A DNA stretch of 19,697 nt, from positions 1 through 19,697 of the forward strand of contig DXZT01000007.1 of NCBI GenBank assembly GCA_019419545.1. Reading direction: 5' to 3'. How positions within the stretch are numbered: the stretch's first letter is position 1; each line of letters opens with the position of its first letter. A model generated the notes under the pieces. That model searched no databases and had not been told where the DNA came from. It worked only from the letters and a program-made list of their open reading frames with translations. Both the position numbers and the translations under genes were made by a program. This stretch comes from Collinsella sp. GTDB lineage: Bacteria; Actinomycetota; Coriobacteriia; Coriobacteriales; Coriobacteriaceae. Positions 13,879-19,697 of this stretch are shown in pieces.

Positions 13879-15374
13879 GAGCTTCTCCTTTGGGACGTGT
13901 CGTTGGCGTTAAGCGGAATGGACACCGTAAGCGTAAAGGGCGGGGCGGCGTGGACCTCTAGGCTGCCACCCAGATCTTGCGCGACATGCCTCATGCCTGG
14001 GATACCCGTTCCCTCGCGATACGATACGGGCGCAGGCGCGCCGTCGTTAGAAATCGTCATGCGCGCAATGCCGTCAGCATCCGCCCCCTCCTGCCACAGG
14101 CGCACATGGACCTGATGGGCTTGTGCATGCTTGGTGGCATTGGTCGAGGCTTCGCGGATAATCTGCAAAAATGCGGCGGCGACACGCGCGTCGCTTGGCA
14201 GCTCTCCCTCCACATCGATCTGCACGCTCACCAGGCCAAAGGCATGGACGATATCGCCCAGTTGCTCTGCCGGTTCGGTGTCACCCCTGCTATGCAAGTC
14301 GGCGGCAATCGAGCGCAGCAGCGGATCGATCTGCTCGAGTGACTCGTCATCCAGGCGCCCCTCCTCAAGATAACGATGGAGGATGGACAGGCGCTGACCG
14401 ATCACATCGTGCGCACGGGCGCGCATACGCAGATAGGCCGCATTGTCAGCAACTTTTTTGACTTCTTCGATCTGGGCTTGGAGCTCTTGGCCCGCAAGCT
14501 CAAGCAGGTGGTTGGCTTGCGCCAGGCGATCATGAGCATACGCATACTCTGTTACATCCAGGCCGATAATGCGCTCGAAGAGGCGGCCCGAAACCATAAC
14601 GTCATCGTGCACAAACAAGCGAATCTCGGCGGGAGAAACCTCGACCACAACGCGCGCCTCACCAAAGCGGTCCAGATTAATGCGCACGCGGTTCTTGCTG
14701 CTTTCGGGCATTTGCATGCTGAGTTTGCGCAGGTCGTTCCACGTACCGCTCATATCGCCTAGGTCGGTGGGCATATGAAGCTCCACCAGGTTTTTTCGCA
14801 TGCAGCGGTTCATGAGCAGCGGACGGCCCCTCGGGTTCAGATACAGGATGCCCACGGGAATCACGTTGATGGTTTCGATCGTCGAGAACGCGGTGATATC
14901 CTCCTGGCGGTTACGGACGTCCATCAAGAGCGCCGCGATGGAACGGAACAGGAAGAACGCTCCCTCCGCGATAAGGACAACGGCCCACGCCGAGCCCATG
15001 GCAAAAACCACCGGCGGTGTAACGGCGACAACAAGCAGCAGCTCGGCCAGCATGACGGGGCGACGATAGTGCACCATAAGCACCACGCCATAGGCAAAGA
15101 TCGCGGCATTGAGCCACAGCACTCCGCCCATTGCCCTGGCGCAAACGTCAAGCGGCGCCACCAGATACGAGCCAGACGACGCGAATAAGATGAGCGCCGA
15201 AATCATCAGGTGAAGCACAAGGCTCGCCTCGTAGGCGCAAATCACCTTACGGTTATAGGACGAGCGGCGCGATGCGATGAGCGGGACGTGGATCATCTGC
15301 AGACACGCAGCCAAGGCAAAGACAACATCGAGCGCAACGATTTGGGGAAGGATGAGCGAAATCTGCATCGTCAC
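13875..15374 (-). CDS. Membrane sensor histidine kinase (HisKA_3/HATPase type)
   Basis: 499 residues from GTG 15372-15374; ATG 15366-15368, two codons in, is an alternative. The GTG overlaps the stop of the upstream sensor gene by 4 bases, favouring coupling. About five or six hydrophobic segments occupy residues 1-150, followed by a PAS-like region (STIETINVIPVGILYLNPRG). A helical linker (about 280-320) leads to the DHp helix RMRARAHDVIGQRLSI with phospho-acceptor His322. The ATPase domain has the N-box REASTNATKHA (Asn412) and the G-box GTGIPGMRHVAQDLGG (455-470). This is the kinase expected to phosphorylate the adjacent NarL-type regulator. The H-box lacks the usual E-R-x-R-I lead of HisKA_3, but its key residues are present. 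Confidence 0.92.
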   Translation of the reverse strand: MTMQISLILPQIVALDVVFALAACLQMIHVPLIASRRSSYNRKVICAYEASLVLHLMISALILFASSGSYLVAPLDVCARAMGGVLWLNAAIFAYGVVLMVHYRRPVMLAELLLVVAVTPPVVFAMGSAWAVVLIAEGAFFLFRSIAALLMDVRNRQEDITAFSTIETINVIPVGILYLNPRGRPLLMNRCMRKNLVELHMPTDLGDMSGTWNDLRKLSMQMPESSKNRVRINLDRFGEARVVVEVSPAEIRLFVHDDVMVSGRLFERIIGLDVTEYAYAHDRLAQANHLLELAGQELQAQIEEVKKVADNAAYLRMRARAHDVIGQRLSILHRYLEEGRLDDESLEQIDPLLRSIAADLHSRGDTEPAEQLGDIVHAFGLVSVQIDVEGELPSDARVAAAFLQIIREASTNATKHAQAHQVHVRLWQEGADADGIARMTISNDGAPAPVSYREGTGIPGMRHVAQDLGGSLEVHAAPPFTLTVSIPLNANDTSQRRSS

Positions 15375-17170
15375 TCACCCGCCCTCGGCATCAAAACGAT
15401 CATGCGCAGCTGGCCGGGCTCGCCCTCAAGGCGGTATGCCACGTTGCGCCTTTGCAGCGCACTTTCGAGTTCATGGGCGGCCGGTGTCTGAGACAAGTCT
15501 TCCTCATCGTTGGAGAAAAGCGTCGCGCGCAGCTCGACACTGCACGAGTCATGGTCGCCCAAGTGATACATGAGCGCCGGATGGTCGGTGGTGTAGGCAA
15601 AAAACGCAAAGTCATACACGCAGTCGTACAGGGCGCTTGCCGTACTGGCGTGCATGGGGCGTCGTATGGCGATAATCGAGGCGCAATCGACATCGACGGT
15701 GCGCAGGTCGCTTGCGAGCTCGTTGGCAATGAGCTGGATGCGGTCGCGGTCAAAGCCGCTCTCCCCGTGCTGCGCCAACGTGAGCGACCCCTTGCGCTTG
15801 CAATAGGCGACGAGCATCTTGGCGCACTGCAGCATGCGGTAACGCTCGTGAGAAGACGCTTCGTCGGTCAACGGCGGCAGCGAGCTCAGCAGGTCATACA
15901 TCTCTTCGAGCGCGCGGGCGAGTGCCTGGTCCACGTCTTGGACCAGCAAGGTCTCGGCCTCTTGATCTGCCAGGTGCGTCTTAAGGTCGTAGTCGGCCGT
16001 GAGCAGTTCGTTTTGGCGCTGCAGCTCCATGCGACGATGCGCCAGTTCGCGATTGAGCTCGTTGAGCTCCGACACGTTTTGGGCAAGCAGGGCCGATCCG
16101 CCCAGCAGTGGAAAGGCACGGTACATCACATCGGGATCGGACGCCACGGCAAAGGCATGGGCGCGGCCGTGCTCCTGGGTCCACAACTCCTCGCGCACGC
16201 CTACCGGCATTGGCTTTGACACCGGCGTGGCATAGACCTCCTGCAGGTCGCGCGTTAGAACTTTGAGGTCGAGCGGCAAGGTGTCGAAGATGCCGGCGAT
16301 GTCGTGATACGACGGAATGACACCGCAATCGAGACAGATTTCCATCGCCACCACGCACAGGACGCAATAGACGAGCGAAAAGTTGAGCCTCCATGCCCAG
16401 GGCACGCGCAGAGCATACGAGATGGCAAAGAATGCGCCACCCAGTAGTACGAGCGCCGCCGTGCCCGAGAAACGCTGGATGCGAAAGGACGAGGACCGAC
16501 CAACCAGGATAAAAAAGGCCACAAAGTTAAAGGCCGTCCACACGAGGACGGCGAAATAACCCCAGCCGTATGTGTAATCGTTGCTCCAGGTGTCGCTTGT
16601 ACGGTCAAAGCGGAAGACCTGCTGGTGAAAATCGTTGGTGAGCACAAATCCGATAAGCAGGATGGCCACAATCCACAGCGCAGCGCAGTAGCGGCGACCC
16701 AGGCGGTGCTGTTCCACGCCCGCGAGGCGCAGGCCGCACAGCTGGTAGAGCAGCGGAATGATCGTCATGGGCACGTAGTACAGGTACCACAGCACGGTGG
16801 CATAGAACGGCGTGAACGACTTGTACTTGAGAATGACTTCGATCATCCACAGGGCGCAGATGGTGGCGACGGCAACAAGGCGGCGGCGCAACACATAGTC
16901 CAAACAGCGCAGATACGCCAACACACCCCAAATTGAAAACGCAATTCCGGCTATGAGCAACGGGAGGGAGCTCGAATGAATGAGTCCGTCCACAACCTCT
17001 TTGGATACCTCACCATAGGCAGGCACGGTGTTGGAAAGTTTGGGGTCGAAGGCGAACAGCGCCGGTAAGACTGCCAAAAGCATGAGGAACAGCGCGGTGA
17101 TGGCGCCGGCGATAGCAAAGACGCGGTGACGGTACGTCTGATGTGTTATGCCGACAAGGAGTCGCGGCAT
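15371..17170 (-). CDS. Large membrane sensor, degenerate histidine-kinase-like (co-sensor)
   Basis: About 599 residues from ATG 17168-17170; ATG 17252-17254 would add 28 residues. Neither has a strong ribosome site, so the start is uncertain. Residues about 17-280 hold some eight hydrophobic segments resembling the histidine-kinase N-terminal 7TM region (RVFAIAGAITALFLMLLAVL; YYVPMTIIPLLYQLCGLRLA). A PAS-like part (DIAGIFDTLPLDLKVLTRDL) and a long coiled coil (LNELNRELAHRRMELQRQNE) follow. The C-terminus lines up in layout with DHp and ATPase domains, but I see no H-box histidine in ALARALEEMYDLLSSLPPL, and no N- or G-box. It therefore looks like a pseudokinase that senses and works through the coupled downstream kinase (4-bp overlap). 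It is first in the operon. Confidence 0.82.
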   Translation of the reverse strand: MPRLLVGITHQTYRHRVFAIAGAITALFLMLLAVLPALFAFDPKLSNTVPAYGEVSKEVVDGLIHSSSLPLLIAGIAFSIWGVLAYLRCLDYVLRRRLVAVATICALWMIEVILKYKSFTPFYATVLWYLYYVPMTIIPLLYQLCGLRLAGVEQHRLGRRYCAALWIVAILLIGFVLTNDFHQQVFRFDRTSDTWSNDYTYGWGYFAVLVWTAFNFVAFFILVGRSSSFRIQRFSGTAALVLLGGAFFAISYALRVPWAWRLNFSLVYCVLCVVAMEICLDCGVIPSYHDIAGIFDTLPLDLKVLTRDLQEVYATPVSKPMPVGVREELWTQEHGRAHAFAVASDPDVMYRAFPLLGGSALLAQNVSELNELNRELAHRRMELQRQNELLTADYDLKTHLADQEAETLLVQDVDQALARALEEMYDLLSSLPPLTDEASSHERYRMLQCAKMLVAYCKRKGSLTLAQHGESGFDRDRIQLIANELASDLRTVDVDCASIIAIRRPMHASTASALYDCVYDFAFFAYTTDHPALMYHLGDHDSCSVELRATLFSNDEEDLSQTPAAHELESALQRRNVAYRLEGEPGQLRMIVLMPRAGE

Positions 17171-17279
17171 GGCGAAGAGCCTGCCGCCCCTGGGATCCGC
17201 CACGGGTGCGGATCGGGCGGTCGCGTGGCCGATATGTCGCTCGCGGGTACCCATAGTGCTTTTAGTGCACCGACAGATA

Positions 17280-17306
17280 GGCCCAAAAATCGGGCCACAT
17301 GTCCCA
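17280..17306 (-). promoter_or_regulatory. Repeated motif upstream of the sensor operon
   Basis: On the minus strand TGGGACATGTGGCCCGATTT continues as TTGGGCC, upstream of the sensor gene; GGCCC/GGGCC can form a small hairpin. A close relative (TGGGACACATGGCCCATTTT) lies at 8644-8669 just upstream of the LuxR-like remnant in the same orientation. It may be a shared regulatory site or another palindromic repeat. Confidence 0.35.
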
Positions 17307-17343
17307 AAATCCGCCGACGGCAAGGAGTGTCCCCAGCGACTAA

Positions 17344-17366
17344 TCATTTAAGAACGTCCCCAATGA
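17344..17366. repeat. Family A hairpin, short-stem copy
   Basis: TCATT (17344-17348) and AATGA (17362-17366) flank the same 13-base loop TAAGAACGTCCCC found at 4318-4330. Only 5 bp pair cleanly. Confidence 0.65.
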
Positions 17367-17377
17367 CTACAAATGAC

Positions 17378-17441
17378 GAGAGTGGATAATCTCCCACTTT
17401 GAGCCCACAAACAAGCCAAAAACGGGAGATTATCCACTCTC
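17378..17441. repeat. Family B palindromic repeat, copy 3
   Basis: Arms 17378-17395 and 17424-17441 pair perfectly over 18 bp (outer GAGAGTGG with CCACTCTC). The fourth base pair is A-T here, C-G in copy 2 and T.G in copy 1, so pairing is conserved rather than sequence. It is sandwiched between two family A hairpins. Confidence 0.88.
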
Positions 17442-17448
17442 ATTCTGC

Positions 17449-17483
17449 GGGCACTCATTTAAGTACGTCCCCAATGAGTGCCC
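17449..17483. repeat. Family A hairpin, long-stem copy
   Basis: GGGCACTCATT (17449-17459) pairs perfectly with AATGAGTGCCC (17473-17483) around TAAGTACGTCCCC. The best-preserved copy: constant loop, distinct stem. Confidence 0.85.
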
Positions 17484-17540
17484 TCCTAACCAAAACGCCC
17501 GGCAAGCATTAGCTGCTCGCCGGGCGTTTTGGTTAGGAGG
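17482..17540 (-). terminator. Long bidirectional hairpin terminator after the glucosidase gene
   Basis: A 22-bp perfect stem (17482-17503 with 17519-17540) with a 15-base loop; the core is AAAACGCCCGGC against GCCGGGCGTTTT, giving a U-run at the base of the GC stem on both strands. It lies 20 bases past the glucosidase stop codon. Confidence 0.8.
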
Positions 17541-17560
17541 CTGTGGCTGTTGGGAAAGCC

Positions 17561-18607
17561 TTAGGCCAGGTCCTCGCCGTTCGTCTCGATGACGTGCTTG
17601 TACCAGTCAAAGCTCTTCTTCTTGAAACGCTTGAGGGTGCCGCTGCCGGCGTCGTCGCGGTCGACGTAGATAAAGCCGTAGCGCTTGGACATCTCGCCCG
17701 TGCCGGCGCTCACCAGGTCGATGCAGCCCCAGGAGGTATAGCCCATCAGGTCAACGCCGTCCTCGGTCACGGCATCGCGCATGGCCTGGATGTGCTGGCG
17801 CAGGTAGTCGATACGGTAGTCGTCGTTGATGGAGCCGTCCTCCTCGACAACATCCCTGGCGCCCAGGCCGTTCTCGACCACGAAGAGCGGCTTCTGATAG
17901 CGGTCGTACATGTCGTTGAGCGTGATGCGGAAGCCCCTGGGATCGATGGCCCAGCCCCACTGGCTCTGCTGCAGGTAGGGGTTCTTGGCGCCGGCGAAGG
18001 CATTGCCCTTGGTCTTCTCCACGTCGGGGTTGTCGGCACCGGCAGAGCAGCGGGTGGAGTAGTAGCTAAAGCTGATGAAGTCGACCGTATTCTCGGCGAG
18101 GATCTGCTTGTCCTCGTCGGTCATCCCCACGTCGATGCCCTCGCGCTCAAACTTCTTGAGTGCCCACGCCGGATAGTAACCGCGGCTCTGGACATCCACA
18201 AAGAAGTAATTCTGCTGGTTATCGAGCTGCGCCTGACGCACATCGCCCGGACGGCAGCTGTAGGGGTAGTAGGTGCCGGCGGCAAGCATGCAGCCGATCA
18301 TCGCATCGGGGTCGATCTCGCGGGCGATCTTGGTGGCCCAGGCGCTCGCCACGAGCTCGTTGTGCGCAGCGACATACTTGGCCTCCTCGCGGTTCTCGCC
18401 CTCCTCAAAGAGCAGGCCGGCGCCCATAAACGGCAGGTGCAGGATCATATTGATCTCGTTGAAGGTGAGCCAGTACTTAACCAGACCCTTGTAGCGGGTA
18501 AAGAGCACCGTCGCGAGGTTCTTGTAGAAGTCGATGAGCTTGCGGTTGCGCCAGCCGCCGTACTCCTTGATGAGGTGAATCGGGCAGTCGAAGTTTGTCG
18601 TGGTTTC
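17561..18607 (-). pseudogene. 6-phospho-beta-glucosidase (GH1), 5'-truncated
   Basis: The coding similarity covers about 345 residues ending at TAA 17561-17563 and starts abruptly at TNFDCPIHLIKEYGGWRNRK. GH1 6-phospho-beta-glucosidases (BglA/AscB type) are about 480 residues, so roughly the first 130, including the WGGATAANQ-type start and the first barrel strands, are missing. What remains is well kept: acid/base Glu in LTFNEIN, nucleophile Glu in FVVENGLGA, the phosphate-binding end SKRYGFIYVDRD, and a C-terminus like BglA (KSFDWYKHVIETNGE). The frame stays open upstream to 18724, but those 39 codons come from repeats F and E, not from the enzyme. The intact gene would hydrolyse phosphorylated beta-glucosides brought in by a PTS. 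The lack of stops in the remnant suggests a recent break. Confidence 0.85.
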
Positions 18608-18713
18608 AGTATCCCCGCAAATAGGGCCTCGCCCAACGACAGCGACGCAGGCCGATACTTCTTTTCGCACGCAGACGCCCGGCAGCTGCCCACGTCTGAC
18701 ACTTTTTGATACC
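18608..18713. repeat. Family F repeat, copy 2 (106 bp)
   Basis: Same length and block order as 2620-2725: AGTATC (18608-18613), CGATACTTCTTTTCGC (18653-18668), TGACACTTTTTGATACC (18697-18713). AGTATC pairs with GATACT; CAGACG pairs with CGTCTG inside the second half. Its left edge coincides with the end of glucosidase similarity. Confidence 0.68.
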
Positions 18714-18715
18714 TG

Positions 18716-18768
18716 CCGGCGCACACCACCACAAAGGGGACAGGCACCTTTGTGGTGGTGTGCGCCGG
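18716..18768. repeat. Family E hairpin (22-bp perfect stem)
   Basis: 18716-18737 pairs without mismatch to 18747-18768 around the 9-base loop GGACAGGCA. The inner stem reads CACCACAAAGG with CCTTTGTGGTG. The GGGGACAGGCACC core is typical of intergenic palindromes in this bacterial group. A shorter relative occurs at 5552-5579. Confidence 0.8.
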
Positions 18769-18771
18769 TTT

Positions 18772-18828
18772 GTCTTGATCTGTAACAGTTAGGCGGCCAA
18801 AACCGGGCCTGGTGTTACAGATCGAGAT
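18772..18828. repeat. Family D hairpin, copy 1
   Basis: GATCTGTAACA (18777-18787) pairs with TGTTACAGATC (18813-18823); pairing extends outward with a T.G wobble (CTT/GAG). The inner part GGCGGCC-AAAA-CCGGGCC also folds. Confidence 0.8.
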
Positions 18829-18852
18829 TGTTCGGTCTGTCCCTTACAGTTT

Positions 18853-18909
18853 GTCTAAATCTGTAACAGGTAGAGGCGATTTAGCCCGCCAGGTGTTACA
18901 GATCGAGAC
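18853..18909. repeat. Family D hairpin, copy 2 (tandem)
   Basis: ATCTGTAACA (18859-18868) pairs with TGTTACAGAT (18894-18903), with outer GTCT/AGAC. It starts 25 bases after copy 1 in the same orientation; the inner arms differ from copy 1. It ends nine bases before the DUF4867 stop codon. Confidence 0.8.
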
Positions 18910-18917
18910 AAAAGCCC

Positions 18918-19562
18918 CTAGTCCACGGCGATGTCGAGGTTCTTGCCGACGAGACCTACGTAGCCACCCTCGGCGGCCTTGGGGCTATCGGCGTGGCAGA
19001 GAACCCACTTGTCGGCCTTCCAGTAGCAGTAGCTGTCGCCGGCTGCGGGCATGTCGGCTGCAGCCTCGGGGCGCGGGCCATTGGTGCCCGCCGGCAGCGC
19101 CACCATCACCTGGAAGCCGCCGTCGTCGACCATGCACGGCGTGTAGTGGAGCGTGGTGTTGAAGACTTCGACGACCGTACCCGCCGGCACGCGGAACGCC
19201 TTGACCTGAGCGGTGTCGAGCTTGCCGTCCTCGATCTCCCAGCGATGCGCCACGAGCAGGATAAAGTCACGGGCGCCCAGGTTAAACTCGCTGGCGCGGT
19301 GATACTCCAAGCAGTTGAGGCGTGTGTTGTGCCCGTTGCACCAGCCGAGCTGGAAGGGGCGGCCGCCAAACATGAGAAAACCCAATTTGTCGGCATCCTT
19401 GACGCCCTCGAGCTCCGGCGCGCTTGCTACGTACTTGCTGCCCTCGGGGATGGGCGTGGCAGAGAGCGCCTCGAGCACGGGCGACGTGAGCTCGAACGGA
19501 ACGTTATCCCAAACGTTGCCATAGGATTTGAACTCGGGATCGTTGACAGAGTAGATATGCAT
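18918..19562 (-). CDS. DUF4867 family protein
   Basis: 214 residues. The start at 19560-19562 (MHIYSVNDPEFKSYG) is chosen because CAGGAG lies six bases upstream; a 12-codon longer reading exists without such a site. The sequence matches DUF4867: FGGRPFQLGWCNGHNTRLNC, then LEYHRASEFN; FILLVAHRWEIEDGKLDTAQ; FRVPAGTVVEVFNTTLHYTP. The pattern of conserved Cys, His and Glu plus repeated short strands suggests a cupin-like metal-binding fold. Members usually sit beside sugar-isomerase, aldolase or PTS genes, so a role in sugar-phosphate metabolism is likely but unproven. No membrane segment. The gene shares direction with the broken glucosidase, with only repeats between them, so they may once have been closer neighbours. 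Confidence 0.85.
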   Translation of the reverse strand: MHIYSVNDPEFKSYGNVWDNVPFELTSPVLEALSATPIPEGSKYVASAPELEGVKDADKLGFLMFGGRPFQLGWCNGHNTRLNCLEYHRASEFNLGARDFILLVAHRWEIEDGKLDTAQVKAFRVPAGTVVEVFNTTLHYTPCMVDDGGFQVMVALPAGTNGPRPEAAADMPAAGDSYCYWKADKWVLCHADSPKAAEGGYVGLVGKNLDIAVD

Positions 19563-19571
19563 GTTCACTCC

Positions 19572-19597
19572 TGTTCGTTTATGTGACAGTACGAACA
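19572..19597 (-). promoter_or_regulatory. Inverted repeat upstream of the DUF4867 gene
   Basis: TGTTCGT (19572-19578) and ACGAACA (19591-19597) form a 7-bp inverted repeat with a 12-base spacer immediately upstream of the ribosome site; a further GAACA lies at 19603-19607. It could be an operator (sugar regulators often use such spacing). No clear promoter boxes were identified. Confidence 0.35.
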
Positions 19598-19648
19598 TTC
19601 TAGAACAAACATAAGCGATTTTGAACGCTCATCCCGACCACTCAATCA

Positions 19649-19673
19649 AAACCACCCCTAAAAGGGGTGGTTT
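19649..19673. terminator. Intrinsic terminator near the right edge
   Basis: AAACCACCCCT (19649-19659) pairs with AGGGGTGGTTT (19663-19673), 11 bp with a 3-base loop, ending in TTT on the plus strand and followed by TTTGATT on the minus strand. It probably ends a gene beyond the window or works in both directions. Confidence 0.65.
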
Positions 19674-19697
19674 GCTCTTAGGGTATAACCCTTGGAT

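Noticed and set aside
17255..17347. N-terminal extension of the large sensor to 17347
   Set aside because: It reads through intergenic repeat sequence, has no hydrophobic or domain character, and has no ribosome site.
17543..18709. A 388-codon plus-strand frame
   Set aside because: Antisense to the glucosidase remnant and running through repeats; no recognisable protein.
18600..18911. CRISPR-like array
   Set aside because: The repeats are long hairpins in two tandem copies at most, with no unique spacers of constant length and no cas genes.

Overview
The window looks like chromosome of a high-GC actinobacterium of the class Coriobacteriia, most likely a Collinsella-type gut anaerobe. This is inferred from codon use, protein style (MgtA-like ATPase, DUF4428/zinc-ribbon/SPFH cluster, 7TM-type sensor kinases with a NarL-type regulator, DUF4867, GH1 6-phospho-beta-glucosidase) and abundant GTCCC-containing palindromic repeats. 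No 16S gene or other marker is present, so the genus is an inference.

Layout from left to right: (1) the 3' part of an IS110-family transposase and its flank (1 to about 900); (2) a small lipoprotein and a stand-alone PTS glucose-type IIA protein, both on the minus strand (1131-2460); (3) an AT-richer island with a self-inhibited Fic protein and an operator-rich promoter, bracketed by copies of one palindromic repeat (2799-4300); (4) pyrE on the minus strand (4547-5227), divergent from a leader peptide and an MgtA-like P-type ATPase (5454-8433); (5) a remnant of a LuxR-type gene (8534-8641); (6) a plus-strand operon-like cluster of a DUF4428 protein, a double-zinc-ribbon membrane protein and an SPFH/zinc-ribbon protein, followed by a lipoprotein (8767-13064); (7) a minus-strand signalling operon of a response regulator, a histidine kinase and a larger degenerate sensor, with 4-bp overlaps (13255 to about 17254); (8) a 6-phospho-beta-glucosidase gene that has lost its 5' end, with repeats in its place, and a DUF4867 gene (17561-19562).

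The most distinctive content is non-coding. Intergenic regions are mosaics of at least six families of hairpin-forming repeats, most present more than once here. Family A has a constant 13-nt loop ending in CGTCCCC and changing stems. Family B is an imperfect palindrome of about 65 bp, three copies. Family C is a 167-bp structured element, two copies of identical length whose long outer stem has almost completely changed sequence while staying paired. Family D is a tandem pair of hairpins built on TCTGTAACA. Family E is a 22-bp perfect hairpin. Family F is a 106-bp multi-hairpin element, two copies of identical length. They lie at 3' ends of genes, on both sides of the Fic gene, and exactly where the glucosidase gene is broken. 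No gene that would mobilise them lies in the window; IS200/RAYT-type single-strand transposases are the obvious suspects, but that is inference.

Functional links are modest. The IIA protein and the broken phospho-glucosidase belong to PTS sugar metabolism. The zinc-ribbon/SPFH cluster resembles the envelope-stress module of Bacillus (ydjG/ydjI), without a PspA gene. The MgtA-like pump keeps its phosphorylation site but has changes at family-conserved hinge and membrane positions, and it is preceded by a well-placed small leader ORF.
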